From NCBI RefSeq assembly GCF_035207705.1, contig NZ_CP128187.1, positions 2,790,001 through 2,854,000 on the forward strand: a stretch of DNA of 64,000 nucleotides, in the 5' to 3' direction. Positions 26,034 to 35,810 of the stretch are shown piece by piece (the stretch's first letter is position 1; every line of letters starts with the position of its first letter). A program made the translations under genes and the position numbers. Source of the stretch: Maribacter sp. BPC-D8. GTDB taxonomy: Bacteria > Bacteroidota > Bacteroidia > Flavobacteriales > Flavobacteriaceae. The notes under the pieces are model-generated. The model did no database searches and had not been told where the DNA came from. It saw nothing but the letters and a program-made list of their open reading frames with translations.

Positions 26034-27035
26034 TTAAGAGTTAAGCATTGCCCAAAGCTTATCTTTCAATTCTACGATACCCATTTGCGCTACAGATGAT
26101 ATAAACATGAAAGGCGTACCGTTTAAATCTTTATTCAGTTCTTCTCGCATTTCATCCATCAATTCATCATCTAGCATATCACTTTTAGAAATACAGATAA
26201 GACGCTCTTTGTCTAATAACTCTGGGTTGTAGCGACGTAACTCATCTAGTAAAATTTCATATTCTTTGCTGATATCTTTACTATCTGCAGGAATTAAAAA
26301 TAATAAGTTCGCATTACGTTCTATATGTCTTAAAAAATAATGACCTAAACCTTTACCTTCTGCAGCACCTTCGATAATACCAGGAATATCTGCCATTACA
26401 AAACTCTTAAAATCTCGGTATTCGACAATACCTAAATTCGGTTTCAAGGTTGTAAACTCGTAATCGGCAATTTTTGGTTTTGCCGAAGTTATCACAGATA
26501 ATAAAGTAGACTTACCTGCATTAGGAAAACCTACTAAACCAACATCTGCCAATACTTTAAGCTCTAATAGAAACTCACCTTCTAAGCCATCCATACCAGG
26601 TTGAGCATATCTAGGTGTTTGGTTTGTAGAGGTTCTAAAGTGCCAGTTACCTCGACCACCCATACCACCATTAAGTAAAATTATTTCTTCACCATGTTCG
26701 GTGATTTCAAAAAGTACTTCTTTGGTCTCAAAATCTTTTACTACCGTACCTAATGGCACATCTAAGTAAGCATCTTCGCCATCAGCCCCAGTACTTCGGC
26801 TTTTACTACCGTGCGAACCATGACCAGCCTTAAAATGTTTTGTGTATTTAAAATTAATTAAGGTCCAAAGGTTCTCGTTACCTCGAACAATTATATGTCC
26901 GCCACGACCACCATCACCACCATCAGGACCACCTTTGGTAATAAATTTTTCACGGTGCAAATGCACAGATCCCTTGCCTCCTTTACCAGAAGTCAAACCC
27001 ACTTTTACGTAGTCAACAAAATTACCTTCGGTCAT
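26034..27035 (-). CDS. obgE: GTPase Obg/CgtA
   Basis: 333 residues, normal length for an Obg without a C-terminal extension. The Gly-rich Obg fold (residues about 1-158) starts [20 protein letters not shown] and contains [12 protein letters not shown]. The G domain follows: P-loop GFPNAGKST, switch [22 protein letters not shown], and SKSD as the NKxD equivalent. Obg is an essential ribosome-assembly and stringent-response GTPase associated with the large subunit. It lies 56 bp downstream of hpt-adk on the same strand and is probably co-transcribed with it, as often in flavobacteria. Confidence 0.96.
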   Translation of the reverse strand: MTEGNFVDYVKVGLTSGKGGKGSVHLHREKFITKGGPDGGDGGRGGHIIVRGNENLWTLINFKYTKHFKAGHGSHGSKSRSTGADGEDAYLDVPLGTVVKDFETKEVLFEITEHGEEIILLNGGMGGRGNWHFRTSTNQTPRYAQPGMDGLEGEFLLELKVLADVGLVGFPNAGKSTLLSVITSAKPKIADYEFTTLKPNLGIVEYRDFKSFVMADIPGIIEGAAEGKGLGHYFLRHIERNANLLFLIPADSKDISKEYEILLDELRRYNPELLDKERLICISKSDMLDDELMDEMREELNKDLNGTPFMFISSVAQMGIVELKDKLWAMLNS

Positions 27036-27091
27036 TGTTATTCTTTCAGTTCAAAAAATTACAGCAAACAAGTTGCCGTAAAAAATCGATA

Positions 27092-28201
27092 TTATTTTAA
27101 GCCTTCGATTACTTTCGTTAGGCGTTCGGTAATATCAGCTATTGAGCCAATACCATTTACGCTATGAAACTTACCTTGAGCCTCGTAAAATTCTTTTACA
27201 GGAGTAGTTTTTGCATTGTACTCATCAAAACGATTTCTAATTTTAGCTACATCTTGATCATCTGTTCTACCACTTACTTTACCTCTTTCTAAAAGACGAT
27301 CAATTAAAATCTCGTCATTTGCCTCTAAAGCGATAGTTGCATTGATGCCCATATCTTTAGATTCTAAGAAATTATCAAGAGCTTCGGCTTGTGCAGCAGT
27401 TCTAGGGAAACCGTCAAAAATGAATCCGTCGGCATCAGCATTCTTCTCCACTTCTTCTTGTAACATTTTAATCGTTACCTCATCTGGCACTAGCTCTCCT
27501 TTATCAATATATGACTTAGCTAAAGTACCCAGCTCCGTTCCGTTTTTGATATTGAATCTAAATACATCTCCGGTAGAAATATGCTTTAAATTATATTTTT
27601 CTTTTAGAAATTGTGCTTGTGTGCCCTTGCCGGCTCCTGGCTTACCAAAGAGTACAAGATTAATCATATGTTTCTGGTTTAATTGGTATACTTCTTTTAA
27701 ATTTCGTCCTTGTTCCTTATAATCTAGACCATAACCAACAATAAAATTGTCGGGTATTGCCAAGCCAAAATAGTCGATGGCATATTCGCCCCTATATACA
27801 TCTGGCTTATAAAAAAGACTGGCTATTTTAAATTCTTTAACCTTGGTTTTAGAAAATAAATGCACCAATTTCTGCAAGGTACGCCCTGTATCAATAATAT
27901 CTTCTAAAATAATGACACTACGCCCCTCGATATTTTCTGGTACATCTAACAATGTCTCTACAATACCTGTAGATGTTAAGCCTTGGTAAGAACTAAGTCT
28001 TACAAAAGAAACTTCGCAAGGGTGTTCATAGGCTTTCATCAAATCTGAAACGAACATAAAAGACCCATTCAACACACCTACAAAAATGGGTGTCTCATCT
28101 TTATAATCTTCGGCAATTTTATCTGCAACCGTTTTTACAGCCTGCAAAATTTCAGATTCGCTGAGATAAGGTTTAAAAAACTTGTCGTGAATTTGTATCA
28201 A
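27092..28201 (-). CDS. Hypoxanthine phosphoribosyltransferase-adenylate kinase fusion
   Basis: 369 residues made of two complete enzymes. Residues 1-178 are a hypoxanthine/guanine phosphoribosyltransferase with the PRPP loop IILEDIIDTGRTL. Residues 179-369 start with an internal Met and are adenylate kinase: P-loop GKPGAGKGT (about 186-194), STGDVFR, DGFPRTAAQAEAL, and the short LID form without zinc cysteines. The fusion couples purine salvage (hypoxanthine to IMP) with AMP/ADP interconversion in the cytosol, and is a known flavobacterial arrangement. It is divergent from purK-purE, so salvage and de novo purine genes share an intergenic region. Confidence 0.93.
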   Translation of the reverse strand: MIQIHDKFFKPYLSESEILQAVKTVADKIAEDYKDETPIFVGVLNGSFMFVSDLMKAYEHPCEVSFVRLSSYQGLTSTGIVETLLDVPENIEGRSVIILEDIIDTGRTLQKLVHLFSKTKVKEFKIASLFYKPDVYRGEYAIDYFGLAIPDNFIVGYGLDYKEQGRNLKEVYQLNQKHMINLVLFGKPGAGKGTQAQFLKEKYNLKHISTGDVFRFNIKNGTELGTLAKSYIDKGELVPDEVTIKMLQEEVEKNADADGFIFDGFPRTAAQAEALDNFLESKDMGINATIALEANDEILIDRLLERGKVSGRTDDQDVAKIRNRFDEYNAKTTPVKEFYEAQGKFHSVNGIGSIADITERLTKVIEGLK

Positions 28202-28224
28202 TTTTCATAAATTATCAAGGTTTG

Positions 28225-28232
28225 CAAAGATA
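28225..28232 (-). promoter_or_regulatory. Putative -7 element for hpt-adk
   Basis: On the minus strand this reads TATCTTTG, an exact TAnnTTTG match, 24 bp upstream of the hpt-adk start. No TTG is found at the expected -33 spacing, so support is from the -7 element and position only. Confidence 0.5.
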
Positions 28233-28265
28233 AGGTATTGCCTTGTGTTTTTGATTAGAAAGGAA

Positions 28266-28294
28266 TTGGTTTCTAAGATTTAACCGTATTTTTG
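28266..28294 (+). promoter_or_regulatory. Promoter of purK-purE
   Basis: TTG at 28266-28268 and TATTTTTG at 28287-28294 are separated by 18 bases, close to the Bacteroidota consensus TTG-N19-21-TAnnTTTG. The start codon of purK is 44 bp downstream. Confidence 0.65.
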
Positions 28295-28337
28295 TAGTAC
28301 TTAAGGCGTTTTCTCAACTGCCCAAAGCAACAATTAT

Positions 28338-29492
28338 ATGGATTATTTTTCTTCAGGTTTTAAATTAGGCATTTTAGGTGGTGGTCAACTCGGTAAAATG
28401 ATGTTGTATGAAACACGAAAATGGGATATTTACACCAAAGTTTTAGACCCTTCTTCTGAAGCACCAAGTAGAATGTCGTGTAATGAATTCATTCAAGGCG
28501 GTCTATTGGATTTTGACACCGTTTACAATTTTGGTAAAGATGTAGATGTGTTGACCATAGAAATTGAAAATGTAAATCTTGATGCATTAGAGAAATTAGA
28601 AGATGAAGGCGTAAAAGTATACCCGCAACCAAAAGCGTTGCGCATTATTCAAAATAAAGCAAAACAGAAATTATTCTACGTTGACAATGACGTACCAACT
28701 GCCGATTTTCAGCGTTTTGCGTATTTGAGTGAAATTGAAGATAGTATTGAAAACGGAGGCTTACAATTTCCCTTTGTTTGGAAAGTTGCCCAATTCGGTT
28801 ATGACGGACAAGGAGTAAAAGTTGTTCGCTGTTTAGACGATTTAAAAGGATTACCTGCGGGAGAATGCATTACCGAAACTATGATTCCGTTTAAAAACGA
28901 ATTAGCAGTTATCGTATCTCGTAATACTGAAGGAGAGATTAAAACCTACCCAGTTGTGGAGATGGAATTTCACCCAGAAGCCAACCAAGTAGAATACGTT
29001 ATTTGTCCTGCACGTATAGATGAAAAAGTGGCTGAAAAAGCACGCGCACTGGCATTAAAGGTTGCTGAAAAAATCGGACTAACCGGTTTATTGGCTGTAG
29101 AAATGTTTCAGACAGTAGATGATAAAATATTGGTGAACGAAGTAGCACCAAGACCACATAATAGCGGACATTATAGTATAGAGGCTAGTTACACCAATCA
29201 ATTCGAACAACATATACGTAGTATTCTCGGCTTACCTCTAGGTAACACAGATAGTAAAGTTGCAGGTGTTATGGTAAATTTAGTAGGTGCAGAAGGTCAT
29301 ACCGGTGATGTTGTATATAAAAATATAGAAGAAATTTTAGCAATGGAAGGTGTTACGCCGCATATATACGGAAAAGCACAAACAAGACCATTTCGTAAAA
29401 TGGGTCATGTAACCATTGTTAACGATGACTTAGGTAAAGCGAGAGCGATTGCCGAAAAAGTAAAGGAAACAATTCAAGTGATTTCAAAATAA
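28338..29492 (+). CDS. purK: 5-(carboxyamino)imidazole ribonucleotide synthase
   Basis: 384 residues, ATP-grasp enzyme. It starts with the Rossmann-like GILGGGQLGKMM, and the ATP-grasp section holds FVWKVAQFGYDGQGVKVV, the metal-binding LLAVEMFQ and NEVAPRPHNSGHYSIEA. It makes N5-CAIR from AIR, bicarbonate and ATP in de novo purine synthesis. It is followed after 5 bp by purE, which takes the next step, so the two form an operon behind a clear promoter. It is divergent from hpt-adk. Confidence 0.97.
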   Translation: MDYFSSGFKLGILGGGQLGKMMLYETRKWDIYTKVLDPSSEAPSRMSCNEFIQGGLLDFDTVYNFGKDVDVLTIEIENVNLDALEKLEDEGVKVYPQPKALRIIQNKAKQKLFYVDNDVPTADFQRFAYLSEIEDSIENGGLQFPFVWKVAQFGYDGQGVKVVRCLDDLKGLPAGECITETMIPFKNELAVIVSRNTEGEIKTYPVVEMEFHPEANQVEYVICPARIDEKVAEKARALALKVAEKIGLTGLLAVEMFQTVDDKILVNEVAPRPHNSGHYSIEASYTNQFEQHIRSILGLPLGNTDSKVAGVMVNLVGAEGHTGDVVYKNIEEILAMEGVTPHIYGKAQTRPFRKMGHVTIVNDDLGKARAIAEKVKETIQVISK

Positions 29493-29497
29493 AAAAC

Positions 29498-29986
29498 ATG
29501 AGTAAAGTAGCCGTAGTAATGGGTAGTACAAGTGACATGCCCGTAATGCAAGATGCCATAGATATTTTAAAGGGTTTTGATATAGAGGTCGATGTAGATA
29601 TTGTATCTGCCCACAGAACACCAGAAAAATTGTTCGATTTCAGTAAAAATGCACACACTAATGGGTATACGGTAATTATTGCCGGTGCTGGCGGTGCAGC
29701 TCATTTACCAGGCATGGTGGCTTCTATGTCTCCGTTACCTGTAATAGGCGTTCCTGTAAAAAGTAGTAATTCTATTGATGGTTGGGATTCTATTCTATCC
29801 ATTCTTCAAATGCCAGGCGGCGTACCAGTTGCTACTGTTGCACTTAATGGCGCAAAAAATGCAGGAATTTTAGCTGCACAAATTATTGGCAGTTTTGACA
29901 AATGTGTTTTGGACAAAATTATTCTTTACAAAGAAGGTCTGAAGCAAAAAGTTATCGATGGCGCAAAGGCCGTGAACGGTAAATAG
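29498..29986 (+). CDS. purE: N5-carboxyaminoimidazole ribonucleotide mutase
   Basis: 162 residues, class I PurE. Motifs: VVMGSTSDMPVMQDA at the N-terminus, SAHRTPEKLFDF with the catalytic His, IIAGAGGAAHLPGMVAS, and the C-terminal VPVATVALNGAKNAGILA. It converts N5-CAIR to CAIR in purine biosynthesis and acts as an octamer in the cytosol. It is the second gene of the purK-purE operon. No strong terminator is seen after it; instead the second copy of the intergenic repeat begins three bases after its stop codon. Confidence 0.97.
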   Translation: MSKVAVVMGSTSDMPVMQDAIDILKGFDIEVDVDIVSAHRTPEKLFDFSKNAHTNGYTVIIAGAGGAAHLPGMVASMSPLPVIGVPVKSSNSIDGWDSILSILQMPGGVPVATVALNGAKNAGILAAQIIGSFDKCVLDKIILYKEGLKQKVIDGAKAVNGK

Positions 29987-29988
29987 TT

Positions 29989-30089
29989 AGTAAACAACCT
30001 CGGAACAAGCCGTAAAGCATTGAATTGAAAATTTTATTTAGATTTCGACTGAAACGTCGGAGCATTTAAATCTCGATTATCGAGTAAAA
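29989..30089 (+). repeat. Intergenic repeat, copy 2 (about 101 bp)
   Basis: This is the partner of 405-506, in the same orientation, with one gap. The hairpin TTCGAC (30044-30049), loop tgaaac, GTCGGA (30056-30061) is conserved, with a G-U to G-C compensatory difference relative to copy 1. The AACCTCGG left end and the TATCGAGTAAAA right end are both kept. It fills most of the gap between purE and the M3 peptidase gene. Confidence 0.8.
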
Positions 30090-30146
30090 CTAATTTTAAT
30101 TTATTTGAGTGGTCTTGAATTTGACACTTGATCTTGAACTTGAAAT

Positions 30147-32168
30147 ATGAATCCATTATTATCCCCTTTTGATACCGCTCCATTTTCACAAATTAAAAAT
30201 GAGCATTTTAAACCCGCATTTTTACAATCTATAGAAGATGCACGAGCAGAAATAGATGCCATTACAAATAATACAGAGGCTCCTACTTTTGAAAATACGA
30301 TAGAAGCTTTAGAGTTTTCAGGTCAGCAATTAGATAGAATTTCAAGCGTATTTTTCAACTTGAATTCCGCAGAAACAAATGAGGAAATTCAAAAAATAGC
30401 TCAAGAAGTTTCTCCGTTATTATCAGAATTTGGAAATGACATTACATTAAACGAAGCGTTATTCAAAAGAGTAAAAGCAGTTTATGACCAAAAGGATACT
30501 TTAGACCTTACGGTAGAACAAAACACACTTTTAGATAAAAAATACAAGAGTTTTAGCCGAAACGGAGCCAATTTATCTGAAGAGAAAAAGACACGTTTAC
30601 GAACAATAGATGCCAAGCTTGCCAAGTTGAAATTGACCTTTGGCGAGAATGTACTGGCCGAAACCAATAAATACCAATTGCACCTTACGGATGAAGCTGA
30701 TTTAGACGGATTGCCAGAAGGTGAAAAAGAAGCTGCTGCACAGTTGGCGATTTCAAAAGGTAAAGAAGATGGTTGGATGATTACTTTAGATTACCCAAGC
30801 TATATTCCTTTTATGAAGTACGCCAAAAATAGGGAGTTAAGAAAAGAACTTTCAATGGCATTTGGCAGTAGAGCATTTCATAATGATAAACTAGACAACC
30901 AAGAAAACGTTCTTGATATTGCCAAGTTACGTTTTGAGAGAGCTAATCTTTTAGGGTATAAAACACATGCAAATTTCGTTCTTGAAGAACGAATGGCAGA
31001 GACTCCAGAGAAAGTACATTCTTTCTTAAATGAATTACTAGCAAAAGCGAAGCCAGCTGCAGAACGTGAGTTCAAGCAATTAGAAGATTTCGCTAAAAAA
31101 CTAGATAAAATTGACCGCTTAGAAAAATGGGATAGTAGTTTTTATTCTGAAAAACTGAAGCAAGAGTTATTCAACTTAGATGACGAAAAGCTGAAACCAT
31201 ATTTCAAATTAGAAAATGTTATTAACGGTGTTTTTAAAGTAGCGGAAAAATTATTCGATTTACAGTTTGAAGAAGTTAACGACATTGAAAAATATCATGA
31301 CGAGGTAAAAACTTATAAAGTTTATGATGCCGATAAAAACTTCATTTCATTATTTTATGCCGATTTTCACCCTAGAGCAGGAAAACGAGGTGGCGCATGG
31401 ATGACATCTTACAAATCGCAATGGAAGCGAAATGGAGAAAATGTCCGTCCGCATATATCAAACGTATGCAACTTTACTCCGTCAACAAAAAGTAAGCCTT
31501 CATTACTAACGTTTAATGAAGTAACAACGCTTTTCCATGAATTCGGACATGGGCTACACGGTATGCTGGCAAACACCACCTACCCTAGCCTATCTGGAAC
31601 ATCTGTTTTTTGGGATTTTGTAGAATTGCCAAGTCAGGTTTTAGAAAACTGGTGTTATGAAAAAGAAGCATTAGAATTATTTGCAAAGCATTATGAAACC
31701 GGAAAAACCATACCTATGGAACTGGTTGAAAAAATAAAAGAATCTGCCACCTTCCAAGAAGGCATGCAAACCTTACGTCAATTAAGCTTCGGATTATTAG
31801 ATATGTCTTGGCATGGTATAGACCCAACAGGCATTACCAATGTAAAAGCACATGAAGATGAGGCTTTCAAAGACACAAGCCTTTACCCAGAAACTCCGGA
31901 AACTTGCATGAGCACCGCATTCTCTCATATTTTTCAAGGCGGATATTCATCAGGATATTATAGCTATAAATGGGCAGAAGTTTTGGATGCAGACGCCTTT
32001 GCATTCTTTAAAGAAGAAGGTATTTTCAATAAAGAAGTTGCAACTAAGTTTAAAGACAACGTTCTTTCGCAAGGCGGTACTGAAAACCCAATGACATTAT
32101 ATAAAAGGTTTAGAGGAGCAGAACCAAAAGTTGAGGCATTGCTAGAGAGAGCTGGGTTATTGAATTAG
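30147..32168 (+). CDS. M3 family oligopeptidase (Dcp/PrlC-like)
   Basis: 673 residues, no signal peptide, so probably cytosolic. The thimet-oligopeptidase zinc motif is clear: TTLFHEFGHGLHGML, with HEFGH at residues 464-468, and the third ligand region ELPSQVLENW follows. The N-terminal helical half begins NPLLSPFDTAPFSQIKNEHF, typical of Dcp and oligopeptidase A. Near the C-terminus FQGGYSSGYYSYKWAEVLDAD is the substrate-tyrosine loop. It trims short peptides, and peptidyl-dipeptidase (Dcp) is the likeliest subtype. A possible terminator hairpin lies 46 bp after the stop. Confidence 0.93.
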   Translation: MNPLLSPFDTAPFSQIKNEHFKPAFLQSIEDARAEIDAITNNTEAPTFENTIEALEFSGQQLDRISSVFFNLNSAETNEEIQKIAQEVSPLLSEFGNDITLNEALFKRVKAVYDQKDTLDLTVEQNTLLDKKYKSFSRNGANLSEEKKTRLRTIDAKLAKLKLTFGENVLAETNKYQLHLTDEADLDGLPEGEKEAAAQLAISKGKEDGWMITLDYPSYIPFMKYAKNRELRKELSMAFGSRAFHNDKLDNQENVLDIAKLRFERANLLGYKTHANFVLEERMAETPEKVHSFLNELLAKAKPAAEREFKQLEDFAKKLDKIDRLEKWDSSFYSEKLKQELFNLDDEKLKPYFKLENVINGVFKVAEKLFDLQFEEVNDIEKYHDEVKTYKVYDADKNFISLFYADFHPRAGKRGGAWMTSYKSQWKRNGENVRPHISNVCNFTPSTKSKPSLLTFNEVTTLFHEFGHGLHGMLANTTYPSLSGTSVFWDFVELPSQVLENWCYEKEALELFAKHYETGKTIPMELVEKIKESATFQEGMQTLRQLSFGLLDMSWHGIDPTGITNVKAHEDEAFKDTSLYPETPETCMSTAFSHIFQGGYSSGYYSYKWAEVLDADAFAFFKEEGIFNKEVATKFKDNVLSQGGTENPMTLYKRFRGAEPKVEALLERAGLLN

Positions 32169-32213
32169 TAAAATTTTAGAATCATCTAACAATCTCTAAA
32201 TAAAATTAAAAAC

Positions 32214-32259
32214 AACCTGATATTGACTTATGAATACAATTCAAATTCGATATCAGGTT
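32214..32259 (+). terminator. Hairpin downstream of the M3 peptidase gene
   Basis: AACCTGATATTG (32214-32225) pairs with CGATATCAGGTT (32248-32259), 12 bp including one G-T pair, around a 22-base loop. A weak AT-rich tail follows but no clean T-run. A terminator or mRNA 3'-end stabiliser is possible. Confidence 0.45.
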
Positions 32260-32781
32260 AATTTAGTACAAGACATAAAAAACTACATAGTCCATTAAAA
32301 TAGTATACCCATTACGATACCGACCCTAAGATTTATTTTTTTTAAGAACTAAATTGGCGAATAGCATTTATAATTTAATACTCTATTTTTACCTACTCAT
32401 CATTCTTTCCTAGGTTAATTTCAACTCGTACATTTTATAATGACCAGGTATTACATTTAAAAGTTACTTCCAGATTAAAATCCTTTCAAATAAACTCCGA
32501 AATCACTGCGAAATATGTGGTTAAACATCTATGGAGAACAAATAAAAGTAACATCCCTTAAGTGAACCCTAAATTCCACCTTCATATTATCCTTGTACGC
32601 ATTACGAAAAATAAATGTTCAGACATTGAAACAACTGGCTTTAGATATCAATTATCCTTTAAACCTTCTGCAAATCAAATAAATATTAATTATATTGTAG
32701 CTAATTAGCCACAAAACAACTTTACATTCAAAACCTTCCCCGTTTTGTTTTCACTTGTTAATTATTAAACTCTTGAACAAA
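32260..32781. other. Long AT-rich non-coding stretch
   Basis: The gap from the M3 peptidase stop to the histidine kinase start is about 610 bp. After the hairpin at its left end I see no gene, tRNA or clear consensus promoter. ACAAAAC (32711-32717) and GTTTTGT (32742-32748) form a 7-bp inverted pair 34 bp before the kinase start and may be part of its control region. The stretch may hold the kinase promoter or a small RNA, but nothing in it proves either. Confidence 0.4.
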
Positions 32782-35700
32782 ATGAGTAAAGAGAACACTC
32801 TTCTTCAAACAGACCAAATTGATGCTACCTCGAATAGCATTAATAATATAGGTGTATTTAAATTTGAAGTAGCTACTAATGAAGTGCATTGGAACGATGT
32901 TCTGAAAGAAATTCATCAAGTTCAAAAAACACATATACCCGATACAGAAAGTATTTACGGCAACTGCAAAGAAGGTATTCATAAAGAGAACCTTCTAAAA
33001 GCACACAATCAAGCCTTATCAAAAGGGGTTTCTTTTGAATTGGAATATGAAATTATAACCCCTAAAGGCAATTCTCATTTTCTACATATTACTACACATG
33101 CAATTAATAATGACAATAAATGCACTAGTCTACATGGTTTCATTACCGATATCACCAACACTAATGAGAAAACCACAGATACTTATATATTAAAAAAGCA
33201 ATTAGAATACGCTGAGAAATTATCAAATACCGGCTCGTGGAAATATGATATAAACACAGACACACTACATTGGTCAGACAATTTGTATCATATTTTCGAA
33301 CACGATATAGAAACACCTATAACCTTCGGTATATTTTTAGAGCATGTTCATAAAGATGATAAAGAAAAAATAGCTGCCAAATTTGACCTAGCCTTAAATA
33401 CAAAGCATTTTCCTGATTCAAATTATCGTATTGTATTAAAAGATGGCAACATCAAAACCATGAAATCTATTGGCGAGGTTATAACCGATGTGCACGGCGA
33501 GGTTACAACAGTGATGGGCACCTGCCAAGATATTACAGAAAGCACAGAGCGAGATCAACAGCTTATTCAAAAAAATCAACAATTAAATGTTGCTGAAAAG
33601 ATGGCTATGATTGGTTATTGGCATTGGAACACACCTATTAACGAGGTTTTTTGGTCCGATAATTTACATGCTATATATGGGCACAATAAACAGGAGCCTT
33701 TAACTTTCGAAACTTACATCAATTACGTACATAAAGAAGATAAAAAAATAGTACTCACCAACCTTAAAACAGCGATGAAAACTGGAGAGTTTTTAGAATC
33801 TACCTATAGAATTCAACTCGACGACGCCAGTATTAAAATCATAAAATCTGTCGGTAGAATAATTCTTGACCATAAAGGGGAAGTTCTAGAGATGTCTGGC
33901 ACCTGCCAAGATATTACTCAAGTAAAAAAGAAGGAACTAGCATTATTACAAAAAAACCAAGAGTTTAATTTTGCAGAGAAAATTGCCAATATTGGTTCTT
34001 GGCAGTGGAACCCGAATACCAACAAAGCAAATTGGTCAGATAATCATTATAGAATTTACGGTATTGAAATAGGAACGCAACTAGATTTACAGATCATTTA
34101 CAACCAAATACATTCAGATGATTTAGATCACTTAAAAGAATTAACACAAGAAATTTTAAGCAACAAAAAGTTTACAAAAACAAGGTTTCGAATACAACTT
34201 CAAAATGGTGATATTAAAACTTTAGAAGTAATTGGGGAAGTAATTACAGACAAAGCTGGAAACATTATTTTATTAAAGGGAACCTCTCAAGATATTACTT
34301 ACCGTATAGAGGCAGAACAACTAATTCAAGAGAAAAATCAATTACTATCGTTTGCTGAAGAAATGGCCATGATGGGGTCTTGGCAATGGAACCCGAATAC
34401 GGGCGTATCTACATGGTCAGACAATCTTTATAAAATATATGATATAGAGCCAGACCGAACAATAAATATGGATCTATTTCTCTCTAGAATACATCCAGAT
34501 GATATAGACAACTTAACAAAAGAAATAGAAACTATAGTTAGTACTAAAGTTAGCAATACCATATTAGCATATCGTATTATTTTAAATAACGGACAAGTTC
34601 GCTCTTTAGAGCTACTGGCAGAAGTTATTATTGATAGCAAAGGAAATGTTCAAGAACTTATCGGTACCGCACAAGATGTCACAAATCGTATTCAAAGAGA
34701 ACAAGATTTATTAGAAAAAAATCAACTTTTAAATTTTGCAGAGCAATTATCTAGCATAGGTTATTGGAAATGGGATATCATAAACGATGTCATGGAGAAA
34801 TCTGAAAATTTATTGAAGATTTTAGATTTTGAACCAGGAGCAAAACCAGATTTTAAAACCTATTTAAAAAAAGTATACCCTGCCGATCGCGAAAAGGTAA
34901 TTGATGTTAGCCAAAGAATTATTGAAACAAAAAAGTTCGATAAATTTCATCACAGGATAGTAAAAAATGACAATTCAATTAAAACCATTAAATTAATTGG
35001 CGAGATCATACTTGATAAAGAAGGTAATGTTATTGAATTAATTGGTTCTAGTCAAGATATTACAGAACAAATAGAAGCACAACAAAAAATATTGGATACC
35101 AATAGAAGTTTAGAAAAATCAACTATAAACTTAACTTCTAAAAACAAACAACTTGCTGAATTTAATCACATTACATCACACAACTTAAGATCACCGGTAA
35201 GCAATCTTAATGCATTATTGAGCCTTTATAAAAGCACCAAAAATGAGGGTAAAAAAATAGAAATTTTTGGAAAATTTGAAATCGTAATAGACCATTTGAC
35301 AGAAACGCTTAACGCCTTAATAGAAACGATATCAATAAAACACTCAGCCGTTGAGATTACTCAAGAACTTTGTTTTGAACAAACACTGTTAAAAACCAAA
35401 GAAATATTAGCTGCCGAATTAATAGAAAGTAAGGCCAATATAAAATGTGATTTTTCTAAAGCGAAAAATGTAAAATACAATCCTATCTATTTAGAAAGTA
35501 TTTTTCTTAATTTAGTAAGTAATTCATTGAAATACAGATCCGAAGATAGAGTACCAGAAATTTCAATTACCTCAAATACAATAAACGGAAGAATAACATT
35601 AGAATTTGAAGATAATGGACTCGGTATAGATATGAAAAGTAACGGCCATAAATTATTCGGACTTAATAAAGTATTTCATAAACACCCAGATGCAAAAGGC

Positions 35701-35805
35701 ATAGGGCTATTTTTGACAAAAGCCCAAATAATAGCTATGGGTGGTTCGATTTCGGCAAAAAGTAAAGTTGGCGTCGGCACAACATTTTTTATCATTTTAA
35801 ATTAA
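32782..35805 (+). CDS. Soluble multi-PAS sensor histidine kinase
   Basis: The ATG at 32782 gives 1007 residues; an upstream TTG at 32755 is less likely. There is no signal peptide or membrane helix. Six PAS_3/PAC units of about 125-130 residues fill the first 770 residues. Each contains a G-x-W/F-x-W-style opening (IGSWQWNPNTNKANWSD, MGSWQWNPNTG) and most end in GTCQDIT or a close variant. The kinase core follows: the phosphoacceptor His800 in TSHNLRSPVSNL, the N box LVSNSLKYRSED and the G boxes DNGLGID and GIGLFLTKAQ. It senses cytosolic signals, and its cognate receiver gene is 5 bp downstream. Confidence 0.92.
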   Translation: MSKENTLLQTDQIDATSNSINNIGVFKFEVATNEVHWNDVLKEIHQVQKTHIPDTESIYGNCKEGIHKENLLKAHNQALSKGVSFELEYEIITPKGNSHFLHITTHAINNDNKCTSLHGFITDITNTNEKTTDTYILKKQLEYAEKLSNTGSWKYDINTDTLHWSDNLYHIFEHDIETPITFGIFLEHVHKDDKEKIAAKFDLALNTKHFPDSNYRIVLKDGNIKTMKSIGEVITDVHGEVTTVMGTCQDITESTERDQQLIQKNQQLNVAEKMAMIGYWHWNTPINEVFWSDNLHAIYGHNKQEPLTFETYINYVHKEDKKIVLTNLKTAMKTGEFLESTYRIQLDDASIKIIKSVGRIILDHKGEVLEMSGTCQDITQVKKKELALLQKNQEFNFAEKIANIGSWQWNPNTNKANWSDNHYRIYGIEIGTQLDLQIIYNQIHSDDLDHLKELTQEILSNKKFTKTRFRIQLQNGDIKTLEVIGEVITDKAGNIILLKGTSQDITYRIEAEQLIQEKNQLLSFAEEMAMMGSWQWNPNTGVSTWSDNLYKIYDIEPDRTINMDLFLSRIHPDDIDNLTKEIETIVSTKVSNTILAYRIILNNGQVRSLELLAEVIIDSKGNVQELIGTAQDVTNRIQREQDLLEKNQLLNFAEQLSSIGYWKWDIINDVMEKSENLLKILDFEPGAKPDFKTYLKKVYPADREKVIDVSQRIIETKKFDKFHHRIVKNDNSIKTIKLIGEIILDKEGNVIELIGSSQDITEQIEAQQKILDTNRSLEKSTINLTSKNKQLAEFNHITSHNLRSPVSNLNALLSLYKSTKNEGKKIEIFGKFEIVIDHLTETLNALIETISIKHSAVEITQELCFEQTLLKTKEILAAELIESKANIKCDFSKAKNVKYNPIYLESIFLNLVSNSLKYRSEDRVPEISITSNTINGRITLEFEDNGLGIDMKSNGHKLFGLNKVFHKHPDAKGIGLFLTKAQIIAMGGSISAKSKVGVGTTFFIILN

Positions 35806-35810
35806 AAAAG

